This document shows, piece after piece, positions 46,101 to 52,002 of a DNA stretch of 52,269 bases; the stretch's first letter is position 1; every line of letters starts with the position of its first letter. The notes below the pieces were generated by a model. That model was not told where the DNA came from and ran no database searches. It saw only the letters and a list, made by a program, of their open reading frames with translations. The stretch is taken from NCBI GenBank assembly GCA_949286115.1, contig CASEBK010000004.1, forward strand, positions 1 to 52,269. Direction: 5' to 3'. This DNA comes from an uncultured Veillonellaceae bacterium. GTDB lineage: Bacteria; Bacillota; Negativicutes; Veillonellales; Dialisteraceae. The position numbers were made by a program, and so were the translations under genes.

Positions 46101-46873
46101 TCATCAAGAGCGGCACCGTGAAGCTGGAAGAAGCCATCTCCACCCGTGACGACGTGATGAACTACCTCATCGAGCACGGCGTGGAGCCCCTCATCTCCTT
46201 CAAGACCATGGAGAACGTCCGCAAGGGCAAAGGCCTCGAGAAGGCGGACAAGAAAGGGAACCTCTCTCACAATGAAGACGCCATCCGCGCGGCGAAAGTG
46301 CCCGAGTGGTTCATCGACTCGTGCAAGAAGATCTCCTACCTCTTCCCCAGAGCCCACGCCGTGGCCTACGTCATGATGGCCTTCCGCATCGCCTGGTTCA
46401 AGGTGTACCAGCCCCTTGCGTTCTACGCGTCGTACTTCACCATCCGCGCGGAAGGGAAGTTCAACCCCGCGGTGAACCTCCGCGGCCTCGAAGCGCAGAA
46501 GGCCGAGCTTGCCCGCGTGGCCACCATGGACAATGTGAGCGACGTGGACAAGAAGAACGCCGTCGTCACCGAAGTGGCCGCCGAGATGTACCTCCGCGGC
46601 TACGAGTTCCTCCCCATCGACCTCATGCGGTCCAGCGCCACGGAATTTCTCATCGTGGACGGCAAGATCCTGCCGCCCTTCAACTGCATCCCCGCCATGG
46701 GGAACACCGCTGCCCGGCAGCTCGTCCGCGCCCGCGAAGAGGCCCCCTTCACCTCGAAGGAAGACCTCCGGAAGCGGAGCCACCTCTCCCAGACCCTCGT
46801 GGAGACGCTGGACGGCATGGGCATCCTGAAAGGACTCCCCGAGGAAGAACAGCTCTCCCTCTTCAGTTTCTAA
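43163..46873 (+). CDS. polC: DNA polymerase III alpha subunit PolC without exonuclease domain
   Basis: PolC is the replicative polymerase of Firmicutes. The 1236-residue protein has an N-terminal domain with an acidic/Pro-rich linker (~70-180), an OB domain (~190-285), the PHP domain (HLHTKMSLDG ~302-311; AIAITDHGVIQAF), and the palm with SRGSVGSSFVA and the catalytic PDIDLNFS near 736. The four-Cys zinc motif spans 683-711 (CPKC and CPQC). In B. subtilis PolC (1437 residues) a DnaQ-like 3'-5' exonuclease is inserted in the PHP domain; here EGYMIEK (~361-367) continues directly to YSHIIILAKNMTGLRNLYRLV, with no DxE motif. About 200 residues are therefore absent. AAGGAGG precedes the ATG. Confidence 0.95.
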   Translation: MAKYRLRCRHNEADITLMEIDTESRAWYIQAEHREAALAALSAMGDALCGVEEILLNGENVTEELFARVRPGGMELVTPSAPLPEDDAVPESGEDFGADIPLPDDDAYLPPEEGYRPPTLEDIQAASREAPPPEEPFDAPPPTAFAMPEGLPTLRDVLPAMPAPRAEKNGGQGEFSGIFIGKKPIRGEAVPISGITEEADGTVIEGTLVSFDSRELRDNKKLYLLKVADDTNGMNCKRFFDNADEAAVLDKNMKAGMPVRIRGNVRLDKFSGGLVMNILQMEKGEKKTVEHSDDAEEVRVELHLHTKMSLDGLIDAEEAIKTAAKWGAPAIAITDHGVIQAFPKIQDYSKKYGEKILYGMEGYMIEKIPEDIDTDRQKYSHIIILAKNMTGLRNLYRLVTFSCLKYYKKRPLIPKPLLEELHDGLIYGSACVMGEFFRAVLAGKSDEELVELAKFYDYLEVQPLGNNEFLINDDKYGKINTEKDLQDLNRKVIEIADKAGIPCCATSDAHFLFAEDQINRDILLAKWEKPGRDESHPAVFIRTTEEMLDEFKYLPPEKAYEIVVTNTRKIAARCERLEPLAEEWKSYNPKISGADDALVAMCYDNAHAIYGDPLPELVEARLAQELTPIIKHGYGVLYYIAHKLVKHSNDRGYLVGSRGSVGSSFVAAMAGITEVNPLPPHYVCPKCHWTHFYTDGSVGGGFDLPDKACPQCGAPLAKNGHNIPFAVFLGFDGDKVPDIDLNFSSGDDQSVAHKYTEELFGRDNVFRAGTISGLQEKNAYGVARRYAEVRGLSVNEIYLEKIAGGVIGVKTNTGQHPAGIMVCPRDMDIHNFTPLQYSADKKFEKDEDGNRIPGTITTHFDYHSISGRMLKLDILGHDDPKVIRMLQDITGIDPLHIPFDDQKTVSIFSSTEALGYTPDDLAKIIGNRGNTVGSIGLPEYGTLFVRKMLEDTKPKNFSELVRISGFSHGTNVWVGNAQDLIKSGTVKLEEAISTRDDVMNYLIEHGVEPLISFKTMENVRKGKGLEKADKKGNLSHNEDAIRAAKVPEWFIDSCKKISYLFPRAHAVAYVMMAFRIAWFKVYQPLAFYASYFTIRAEGKFNPAVNLRGLEAQKAELARVATMDNVSDVDKKNAVVTEVAAEMYLRGYEFLPIDLMRSSATEFLIVDGKILPPFNCIPAMGNTAARQLVRAREEAPFTSKEDLRKRSHLSQTLVETLDGMGILKGLPEEEQLSLFSF

Positions 46874-46886
46874 GTTTTTCCCGCAG

Positions 46887-46915
46887 ACGGAGCGCAGAAC
46901 GCGCTCCGTTTTTTT
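46887..46915 (+). terminator. Terminator of the comEA-polC operon
   Basis: A perfect 9-bp stem ACGGAGCGC/GCGCTCCGT (46887-46895 with 46901-46909) and seven T. Confidence 0.93.
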
Positions 46916-46925
46916 CATGCCCCTG

Positions 46926-46934
46926 TGCTACAAT
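46926..46934 (+). promoter_or_regulatory. Extended -10 promoter of the UPF0173 gene
   Basis: TGC-TACAAT at 46926-46934, ~44 bases before the start. Confidence 0.55.
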
Positions 46935-46977
46935 ACAGAGAGGAACCATTTCATAAAGATCAAAGGAGGGAACCATC

Positions 46978-47649
46978 ATGACATTCACCTTTTACGGCCA
47001 CGCCTGCTTCGGCATCGACACCGGCAGCGAGAAGCTCCTCTTCGACCCCTTCCTCACGGGGAACGGGGCGGCCTCCGTCACGGCGGAAGACGTGCCCGCC
47101 GACTACATCCTCATCTCCCACGGCCACGGCGACCACTTCGGCGACGCCGATGCCATCGCGACGCGCACGGGCGCCGAGGTCGTCGCCATCCCGGAAGTGC
47201 TCGGTATGTTCACCAGGACGCCGGCCGCGGAGCACCCCATGAACCTCGGCGGGTCCGTGGAGCTCCCCTTCGGGCGCGTCACCATGACCCCGGCTCTCCA
47301 CAGCGCGGGCGTGGCGGGAGGCGTCGCCTGCGGCTTCCTCATTCAGTTTAAGAACGGCGTCAATTTCTACTACTCCGGCGACACCGCCCTCTTCAGCGAC
47401 ATGGCCCTCATCGGGAAGAAAGCGCCCATCCACTACGCGGCGCTCCCCATCGGGGACAATTACACCATGGGCCCTGAAGACGCCGTCGCCGCGGCCCGGC
47501 TCCTCGGTGCCAAGCGCGTCATCCCCATCCACTACAACACCTGGCCCATCATCGCCCAGGACCCGGAGCGCTTCGCAGCGCTTGCGGAAGAAGCAGGCGT
47601 AGCGGCGCACATCCTCGCGCCGGGCGAGACGCTCAGCCTCGAAAAATAA
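46978..47649 (+). CDS. UPF0173 metal-dependent hydrolase (metallo-beta-lactamase fold)
   Basis: The 223-residue cytoplasmic protein has the metal motif SHGHGDHFGD (near residues 44-53), then HSAG, the YYSGDTALFSDM strand with its Asp ligand, and IPIHYNTWP with the last His. These fit the UPF0173 family (YtkL-like), whose substrate is unknown. AAAGGAGGG precedes the ATG. It is transcribed alone between two terminators. Confidence 0.92.
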   Translation: MTFTFYGHACFGIDTGSEKLLFDPFLTGNGAASVTAEDVPADYILISHGHGDHFGDADAIATRTGAEVVAIPEVLGMFTRTPAAEHPMNLGGSVELPFGRVTMTPALHSAGVAGGVACGFLIQFKNGVNFYYSGDTALFSDMALIGKKAPIHYAALPIGDNYTMGPEDAVAAARLLGAKRVIPIHYNTWPIIAQDPERFAALAEEAGVAAHILAPGETLSLEK

Positions 47650-47659
47650 GCTCAAAGAA

Positions 47660-47685
47660 AGGCAGCTCACAGAGCTGTCTTTTTC
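47660..47685 (+). terminator. Terminator of the UPF0173 gene
   Basis: AGGCAGCTC/GAGCTGTCT stem (47660-47668 with 47672-47680, one G-U) followed by T residues. Confidence 0.88.
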
Positions 47686-47688
47686 CTT

Positions 47689-47745
47689 TGCATGGATGAA
47701 GGCTGTAGCGGGCGATGAGCGCGCAAAAAGGGTATCATCCATGCA
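47689..47745. repeat. 11-bp inverted repeat with 35-base spacer
   Basis: TGCATGGATGA at 47689-47699 is exactly complementary to TCATCCATGCA at 47735-47745. It immediately follows a terminator and precedes the promoter at 47800. Confidence 0.5.
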
Positions 47746-47799
47746 TGAAACGGCGGGGCGGGAACAAACTGGATGCGTATAAGATATGGTATATAGGTA

Positions 47800-47828
47800 T
47801 TGCGTCCCGCCGGGAATGCCATTATAAT
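47800..47828 (+). promoter_or_regulatory. Promoter of the leader upstream of the zinc-ribbon/autotransporter genes
   Basis: TTGCGT (47800-47805), a 17-base spacer and TATAAT (47823-47828) predict a start of transcription near 47835. Confidence 0.75.
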
Positions 47829-47834
47829 AAAGCC

Positions 47835-48043
47835 GCAAAAGCATTGAAAGAGAGAAGGTGACACCGTGAGCTTCAGAAAAGACATTGCCGCGGACATCGC
47901 CGTGATGGGGAAAAACAATATTATGACGGGGGGGTGGCATAAGGCTCCCTTCATCCTCCCGAAAAAATTTCATACCGTTGGCGCCCTCAGAGAGGCGCGC
48001 CTTTGCCATAGAGAAAGGACAGCCTGTTTCAGGCTGTCCTTTT
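47835..48043 (+). ncRNA. Candidate sRNA or attenuator leader (~210 nt)
   Basis: A good promoter starts and an intrinsic terminator ends this stretch. A GTG at 47866 with GAAGGTG upstream opens a frame, but that frame has no stop before the terminator and runs to 48075, so coding is unlikely. Near the 3' end a GC-rich hairpin (about 47980-47999) precedes the terminator. Because 48072 begins a gene in the same direction, it could be a regulated leader; a free sRNA acting with Hfq is the alternative. Confidence 0.5.
48014..48043 (+). terminator. Terminator/attenuator before the zinc-ribbon gene
   Basis: A perfect 13-bp stem AAAGGACAGCCTG/CAGGCTGTCCTTT (48014-48026 with 48030-48042) with a 3-base loop. 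Only four T close it, so read-through is plausible. Confidence 0.8.
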
Positions 48044-48071
48044 CATGCGCCTGCAAGGCTCCGGTCGGCCC

Positions 48072-48380
48072 ATGAAGCGGGAAGCGATCTGCCCCGTGTG
48101 CGGGAAGCATTTCACCGCCGGGCGCAGGACCCAGCGCTACTGCTCCGCCGCCTGCCGGAAGTACGACTACCGGAAGCGCCCGCGGGAGGCGGAAACCGTC
48201 CCGGAGGGCACGCCCGTCATCCGAAGCTTCCGGTGCCTCCGCTGCGGCGCGCTCGTCTCCGTGACGGACCCGTCCGACAGGAGACAGAAATTCTGCTCCT
48301 CACGCTGCGAGCGCCTCTACTGGAAGCACCGCCGCACGAAAAAAGCCGCCCCCGCGGACGGCTCAACGAAAACGATATGA
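48072..48380 (+). CDS. Small protein with two CxxC...CxxxC zinc ribbons
   Basis: The 102-residue basic protein has two similar zinc-ribbon-like units: CPVCGKHFTAGRRTQRYCSAAC (first pair CPVC, second YCSAAC) and CLRCGALVSV with FCSSRC. Arg/Lys-rich segments surround them, suggesting nucleic-acid binding. No named family is recognised. The ATG at 48072 has no strong Shine-Dalgarno (an AAGG lies 14 bases upstream); an alternative ATG at 48045 falls in the terminator tail. It ends 21 bases before the autotransporter and may be co-transcribed with it. Confidence 0.65.
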   Translation: MKREAICPVCGKHFTAGRRTQRYCSAACRKYDYRKRPREAETVPEGTPVIRSFRCLRCGALVSVTDPSDRRQKFCSSRCERLYWKHRRTKKAAPADGSTKTI

Positions 48381-48401
48381 CCAATGACAGGAGGAATCCC
48401 A

Positions 48402-51332
48402 ATGAAAACGAACCATCATAAACACACCGCCCCCTGCGCCGCGCTCCTCGCAGCGTGCGCCCTCACTTTTGGTATGCTCCCCATGGGAAACGCATTCGCA
48501 AGTGTACGTTTTGAGGGGGATACCTTATATTTAAATCCGTATTGGTCTTTAGATGAAAATGGAAAACCAAAATTGGAAGAAGACAATTTAAGAAATACGG
48601 ATACTGTATATACTGATACTGAGACCGGAGAGAAGAAGAAAGCTTCGGATTTTAAAAATATAGTCGTTACCATTGATTCAGCGGATCAGGAAGGAACTCG
48701 TGGTAATTATCCGTGGAGTTTCAGATTTGATGGGGAAGACACGAAAGTGGTCGTCAACATCACAGGAAAGGGATCAAACAGTGATGGGATTCATTTAACA
48801 AATTGGAATCCTCATTTTACAACAGATACATATGAAGCACATATCGATGCTCCCAAGTCTGATGCGATTAATATGAGTCATGACGCTACAAGTGGTTATG
48901 TGACGCTAAACCATTTGACAGCAGATGTAAAGCAGGGACATGGTATTCGGGCCAATGCAAACACTGCGGATGGAAACACAAATACTCTGACGATTAATGA
49001 ATCGGCGGATATAAAACTTTATGGCGATGGTTACAGTGCTGTTTGGGCCGGTGACTCCCAGAGATATTTTAAGTTCTTGAATCATGTGTTTGGAAGCGAA
49101 ACGAAGGGAAAAGGGGAAGTATATCTTAAAGGGACTACAAAGATTTCCCTGAATAATAAAAATGAATATGGGATACATGCAGGAAAGAATGGCAGCATTG
49201 AGGTAAATGATCTTACCCTGACGGCAAGTGAAGCGTCTAAAAATTCATATGGGATTGCGGCGCAAAATAGTAATTCGGCTTATTCAGCGTCTTTAGATAT
49301 TTCACAGAATATTCATGAAACGAGTGTTTTGTTAACCGGTGATAATTACGAAATTACCATGAATGGAGAAAACAGTTGTGCCCTGTATGCAGAGGGCGTG
49401 GACGATACGGCAGAACGCAATCAGAATCGCATCGTCTCGGAAGGCGAAGGTATTGGAACACTTCAGATTTTTGGAGGCGACATTATGGCGGAAAACAGCG
49501 GCCTCATTGATCTGAAAGTTACGGGAACGGAGCAGAATTATCTTAAAGGGGACATCAAGGCTTATGGAACGACAGAAAACGTCAATGTTGGCGCAACGGT
49601 CAATCTGAATGTGAAGAATGCCCTTACCGGACAGGGCACCATCGCCGCGGCGAACGGCGGGACGGTCAATCTGACCCTCGGTGCCTACAGCAACTGGACG
49701 GGCCGGGCCGACGACTATCAGGATGCTGACGGCGAGGACTGGAATGACCATAAAGCGGCCATTGATAATGCCTTCGGCACGAAATCCATTTCCTCAAATG
49801 GCACAGTGAATCTGACTCTCGGCGAAAATGCGATGTGGAACGTCACCGGCCAGAGCTGGGTGACGAATCTTACAGGAAATAACAGCCGTATCTGGCTGGA
49901 TGGTGATGGTACCGGCGGACACGCACTTCATGTGGGAACATTGAGCGGCGAAAATACTTTTATCATGAATGTGCGGCCTGATGAGACTGGCGATATGCTG
50001 TATGTAAAGTCTGGAACCAGTGATACGCAGCATTTGCTCATCAATAATCAGGACGAAGTACTCGCAAATATGGCAGAAGGAGAAAAAATACGCTTTGCTA
50101 CGGTAAAGGATGCGGGCGGCGGCTTTAGAGGTACGCGCATCAGCGATGCGGGCGTATTCAATGTGGATTTTGGCATTGAATATCACAACTACGGTGATGA
50201 TGTGATGGGAGATAAGGCCGGAGAAGACGCGGACAAAGCCAACGGCGTATACAATGGCGACAGCTTCGATGCGGATAAACCGGGCAGTGACTATGTGGAA
50301 GGAAATTATGTCGGTTCCGATGCGAGCGGACAGAGTCTGCGCGCCGCAGGAGACGATGCATCCGATACGGAAGATCTGAACGGTACGCAGAATGTGTACA
50401 TCGTCCGCGAGGCCAATACCATGGAGAACCTGTCCGGCGCAGGCAAGACGATCATCACCATGTCCAAAGTGAACTACGCCAACGCCGTCTACATGGACCG
50501 GCTCAACAAGCGCATGGGCGAGGCACGGTACCTCACCGGAGACGACGGCCTCTGGGTGCGGATGCGTCATGACCGCATCGGGAAAGACGATGCCTTCCGC
50601 AGCATGAACACCATGTTCGAGATCGGCTACGACTGGAAAGATGAGGGCCAGAAAGACGGGACCCACTACCGGGGCTTTGCCTTCGACTACATGCGGGGCA
50701 CCGCCGACTACCAGAACGTGGCAGGCGACGGAGACGTGCGCCGCGCCGGCCTCTGGTACCACGACACCTGGATGGGCGAGGCCGGCCACTACAGCGACTA
50801 CGTCGTGAAATACGGCCGGCTCTCCAACGACTTCGACATCTACAGCGAACGGGGCGAAAAGATCAGCGGCGACTATGACAACGACGTATGGAGCGTGAGC
50901 GCCGAATACGGACGGAAGAAAGACCTGGGGAACGACTGGTACTTCGAACCGCAGGGACAGCTGCAGTACGCGAAAGTGACCAGCGCCGACTACACCACCA
51001 GCCAGGGGACGAAAGTCGAACTGGACGGGATCGACAGCCTCATCGGCCGTGCGGGCTTCCGCCTGGGCCGCGATACCAGCGAAGGGAACACCGTCTACTT
51101 CAAGGCGGACATCCTGCACGAATTCATGGGCGATCAGGACATCCGCGCGACAGATAAGACCGGGACACTGGCCACGACCTACGAGAACGAAGGAACATGG
51201 TACGACGTGGGCTTCGGGTTCTCGCACCGCATGAACGATGACAGCTACGTCTTCCTCGACCTCGAGCACTCCTTCGGGAACGACAACGAAGACACGTATC
51301 AGGTGAACATCGGGCTCAGCAAAGCCTTCTAA
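48402..51332 (+). CDS. Autotransporter (type Va-like) with AT-rich passenger
   Basis: The 976-residue protein has a signal peptide (~1-33, AFAS), a passenger domain (~35-680) of repetitive short beta-strand units (GTVNLTLGAYSNWTG, KGKGEVYLKGTTKISLNN) of the beta-helix type, and a C-terminal autotransporter barrel (~690-976). The barrel starts with NAVYMDRLNKRMGEARYL and DDGLWVRMRHDRIG and ends in the terminal Phe (NIGLSKAF) expected for outer-membrane barrels. The signal and barrel DNA are GC-rich like the genome, whereas 48505 to about 49560 and parts up to ~50370 are strikingly AT-rich. CAGGAGGAA precedes the ATG at 48402. Adhesion is a plausible role but not shown. Confidence 0.92.
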   Translation: MKTNHHKHTAPCAALLAACALTFGMLPMGNAFASVRFEGDTLYLNPYWSLDENGKPKLEEDNLRNTDTVYTDTETGEKKKASDFKNIVVTIDSADQEGTRGNYPWSFRFDGEDTKVVVNITGKGSNSDGIHLTNWNPHFTTDTYEAHIDAPKSDAINMSHDATSGYVTLNHLTADVKQGHGIRANANTADGNTNTLTINESADIKLYGDGYSAVWAGDSQRYFKFLNHVFGSETKGKGEVYLKGTTKISLNNKNEYGIHAGKNGSIEVNDLTLTASEASKNSYGIAAQNSNSAYSASLDISQNIHETSVLLTGDNYEITMNGENSCALYAEGVDDTAERNQNRIVSEGEGIGTLQIFGGDIMAENSGLIDLKVTGTEQNYLKGDIKAYGTTENVNVGATVNLNVKNALTGQGTIAAANGGTVNLTLGAYSNWTGRADDYQDADGEDWNDHKAAIDNAFGTKSISSNGTVNLTLGENAMWNVTGQSWVTNLTGNNSRIWLDGDGTGGHALHVGTLSGENTFIMNVRPDETGDMLYVKSGTSDTQHLLINNQDEVLANMAEGEKIRFATVKDAGGGFRGTRISDAGVFNVDFGIEYHNYGDDVMGDKAGEDADKANGVYNGDSFDADKPGSDYVEGNYVGSDASGQSLRAAGDDASDTEDLNGTQNVYIVREANTMENLSGAGKTIITMSKVNYANAVYMDRLNKRMGEARYLTGDDGLWVRMRHDRIGKDDAFRSMNTMFEIGYDWKDEGQKDGTHYRGFAFDYMRGTADYQNVAGDGDVRRAGLWYHDTWMGEAGHYSDYVVKYGRLSNDFDIYSERGEKISGDYDNDVWSVSAEYGRKKDLGNDWYFEPQGQLQYAKVTSADYTTSQGTKVELDGIDSLIGRAGFRLGRDTSEGNTVYFKADILHEFMGDQDIRATDKTGTLATTYENEGTWYDVGFGFSHRMNDDSYVFLDLEHSFGNDNEDTYQVNIGLSKAF

Positions 51333-51339
51333 GGCACGA

Positions 51340-51372
51340 AAAAGGGGGATGGGAGACCATCCTCTTTTTTGT
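51340..51372 (+). terminator. Terminator of the autotransporter
   Basis: A GGGGGATGG/CCATCCTCT stem with G-U pairs and a run of six T. Confidence 0.85.
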
Positions 51373-51376
51373 GTGT

Positions 51377-51390
51377 GCCCCTTTCGGGGC
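51377..51390. repeat. Small hairpin GCCCC-TTTC-GGGGC? region start
   Basis: GCCCC-TTTC-GGGGC is the first of many hairpins in the gene-free right end. On its own it is unremarkable. Confidence 0.5.
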
Positions 51391-51425
51391 GGAATAGGGA
51401 GAGGGATGCCTTCCTGTGCAGGCGG

Positions 51426-51509
51426 TGCGGACCCATATTATGTTGAGACCATATCTCTTCATACAGATGCGGACCCACATCATGAAGATTTCATATCTCT
51501 CATTTACGA
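51426..51509 (+). repeat. Two imperfect 42-bp direct repeats with CGGACCCA motif
   Basis: Units 51426-51467 and 51468-51509 both begin TGCGGACCCA and share ATATCTCT at the same offset; about two thirds of positions agree. TCTTCAT (51456-51462) and ATGAAGA (51482-51488) pair, placing CGGACCCA in a loop. The motif recurs at 51829-51872. Confidence 0.6.
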
Positions 51510-51526
51510 CTGTGCCCGTCAGGGGC

Positions 51527-51779
51527 ATACGAGCCCCATTGTCGCTTCATTTCTTCCTTCGCCGCCGAAGGAAGAAACGAAGCAAAGAAGGAAGGGCGCC
51601 GCCCGATCACTCCGCCCTGGAAGTCTGGCCGGTCGCTACCTTCGCTTAACTCGCTCCCTTCGGTCGCTCAGACAAGCGCTACGGCTTGACGCCACCGGCC
51701 AGACTTCCTCCCTTCGGGCACCGGGCTCCGTTCAAACGGGCGGGGAAGCTGCACCAATTCTTGGCTTGGGGCGCACATT
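51527..51779 (-). repeat. Structured element, copy A (minus strand)
   Basis: Read on the minus strand, this 253-bp copy has, in order: linker CCCGAAGGG (51718-51710), hairpin 1 with a perfect 15-bp outer stem (51694-51708 with 51619-51633) and inner stem CGCTT/AAGCG, linker CGGAGTGA (51614-51607) then GGCGGCGCCC, hairpin 2 of 18 bp (51544-51583) with tetraloop GCGG, and GGGGCTCGTAT (51537-51527). The same order and linkers occur inverted in copy B. No protein is supported; the open plus-strand frame through here is probably chance. Confidence 0.65.
51544..51583. repeat. Hairpin 2 of copy A (18-bp stem)
   Basis: 51544-51561 pairs with 51566-51583 at 17 of 18 positions; the exception is a G-U pair on the minus strand. 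The loop is GCGG when read on the minus strand, identical to the loop of the copy B hairpin. Confidence 0.85.
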
Positions 51780-51797
51780 CTTTGAATGTGCATCCCC
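51768..51797. repeat. Hairpin at the 5' side of copy A
   Basis: GCACATTC-TTT-GAATGTGC is a perfect 8-bp stem (51773-51780 with 51784-51791), extended by GGGG/CCCC after a small internal loop. Confidence 0.75.
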
Positions 51798-51828
51798 TTT
51801 GGTTCCGTATCGGCTCATTAAGGTGCAA

Positions 51829-51868
51829 ACCCACATACGGAGAAAAAGGTTTTTCATCGTATGTGGGT
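51829..51868. repeat. Long hairpin between copies A and B
   Basis: An 11-bp stem ACCCACATACG/CGTATGTGGGT (51829-51839 with 51858-51868), a 2x2 internal loop and a 6-bp GAAAAA/TTTTTC stem. The flanking CGGACCCACATA links it to the 42-bp direct repeats. Confidence 0.8.
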
Positions 51869-52002
51869 CCGCTGTGTTGTTAGAAGTCATCAGGGCATAA
51901 GGGAGCCGCCGCCTGCGGCGCGACGCAAAACTTCCACGGGCATGGGAAGAAAGGGCGCGACGGATGGAGGCCGCACCGCCTGCGCACAGCTTTCCGCGTC
52001 GA

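Larger units (their letters stand above)
51415..51986. repeat. Pair of 16-bp inverted repeats, 15/16 identical
   Basis: TGTGCAGGCGGTGCGG (51415-51430) and CCGCACCGCCTGCGCA (51971-51986) are complementary at 15 of 16 positions, 572 bp apart end to end. They may be terminal repeats of a non-coding element or outlying parts of the two inverted structured copies. Confidence 0.5.

Noticed and set aside
41999..46918. A 1639-codon open frame on the minus strand opposite vanW and polC
   Set aside because: It is antisense to the conserved PolC. Long antisense frames are expected in GC-rich genes with biased third positions, and the His/Val/Asp-rich translation resembles no protein.
47866..48075. A GTG-started 69-codon frame with a plausible ribosome site
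   Set aside because: It runs through an intrinsic terminator into the next gene, with no stop inside the predicted transcript. A leader or sRNA explains the region better.
51426..51509. A CRISPR array
   Set aside because: There are only two imperfect adjacent repeats, no spacers of regular size and no cas genes.
51349..51900. A 183-codon plus-strand frame over the hairpin region
   Set aside because: It starts in the autotransporter terminator and crosses long palindromes. The inverted copy B conserves pairing, not this protein.
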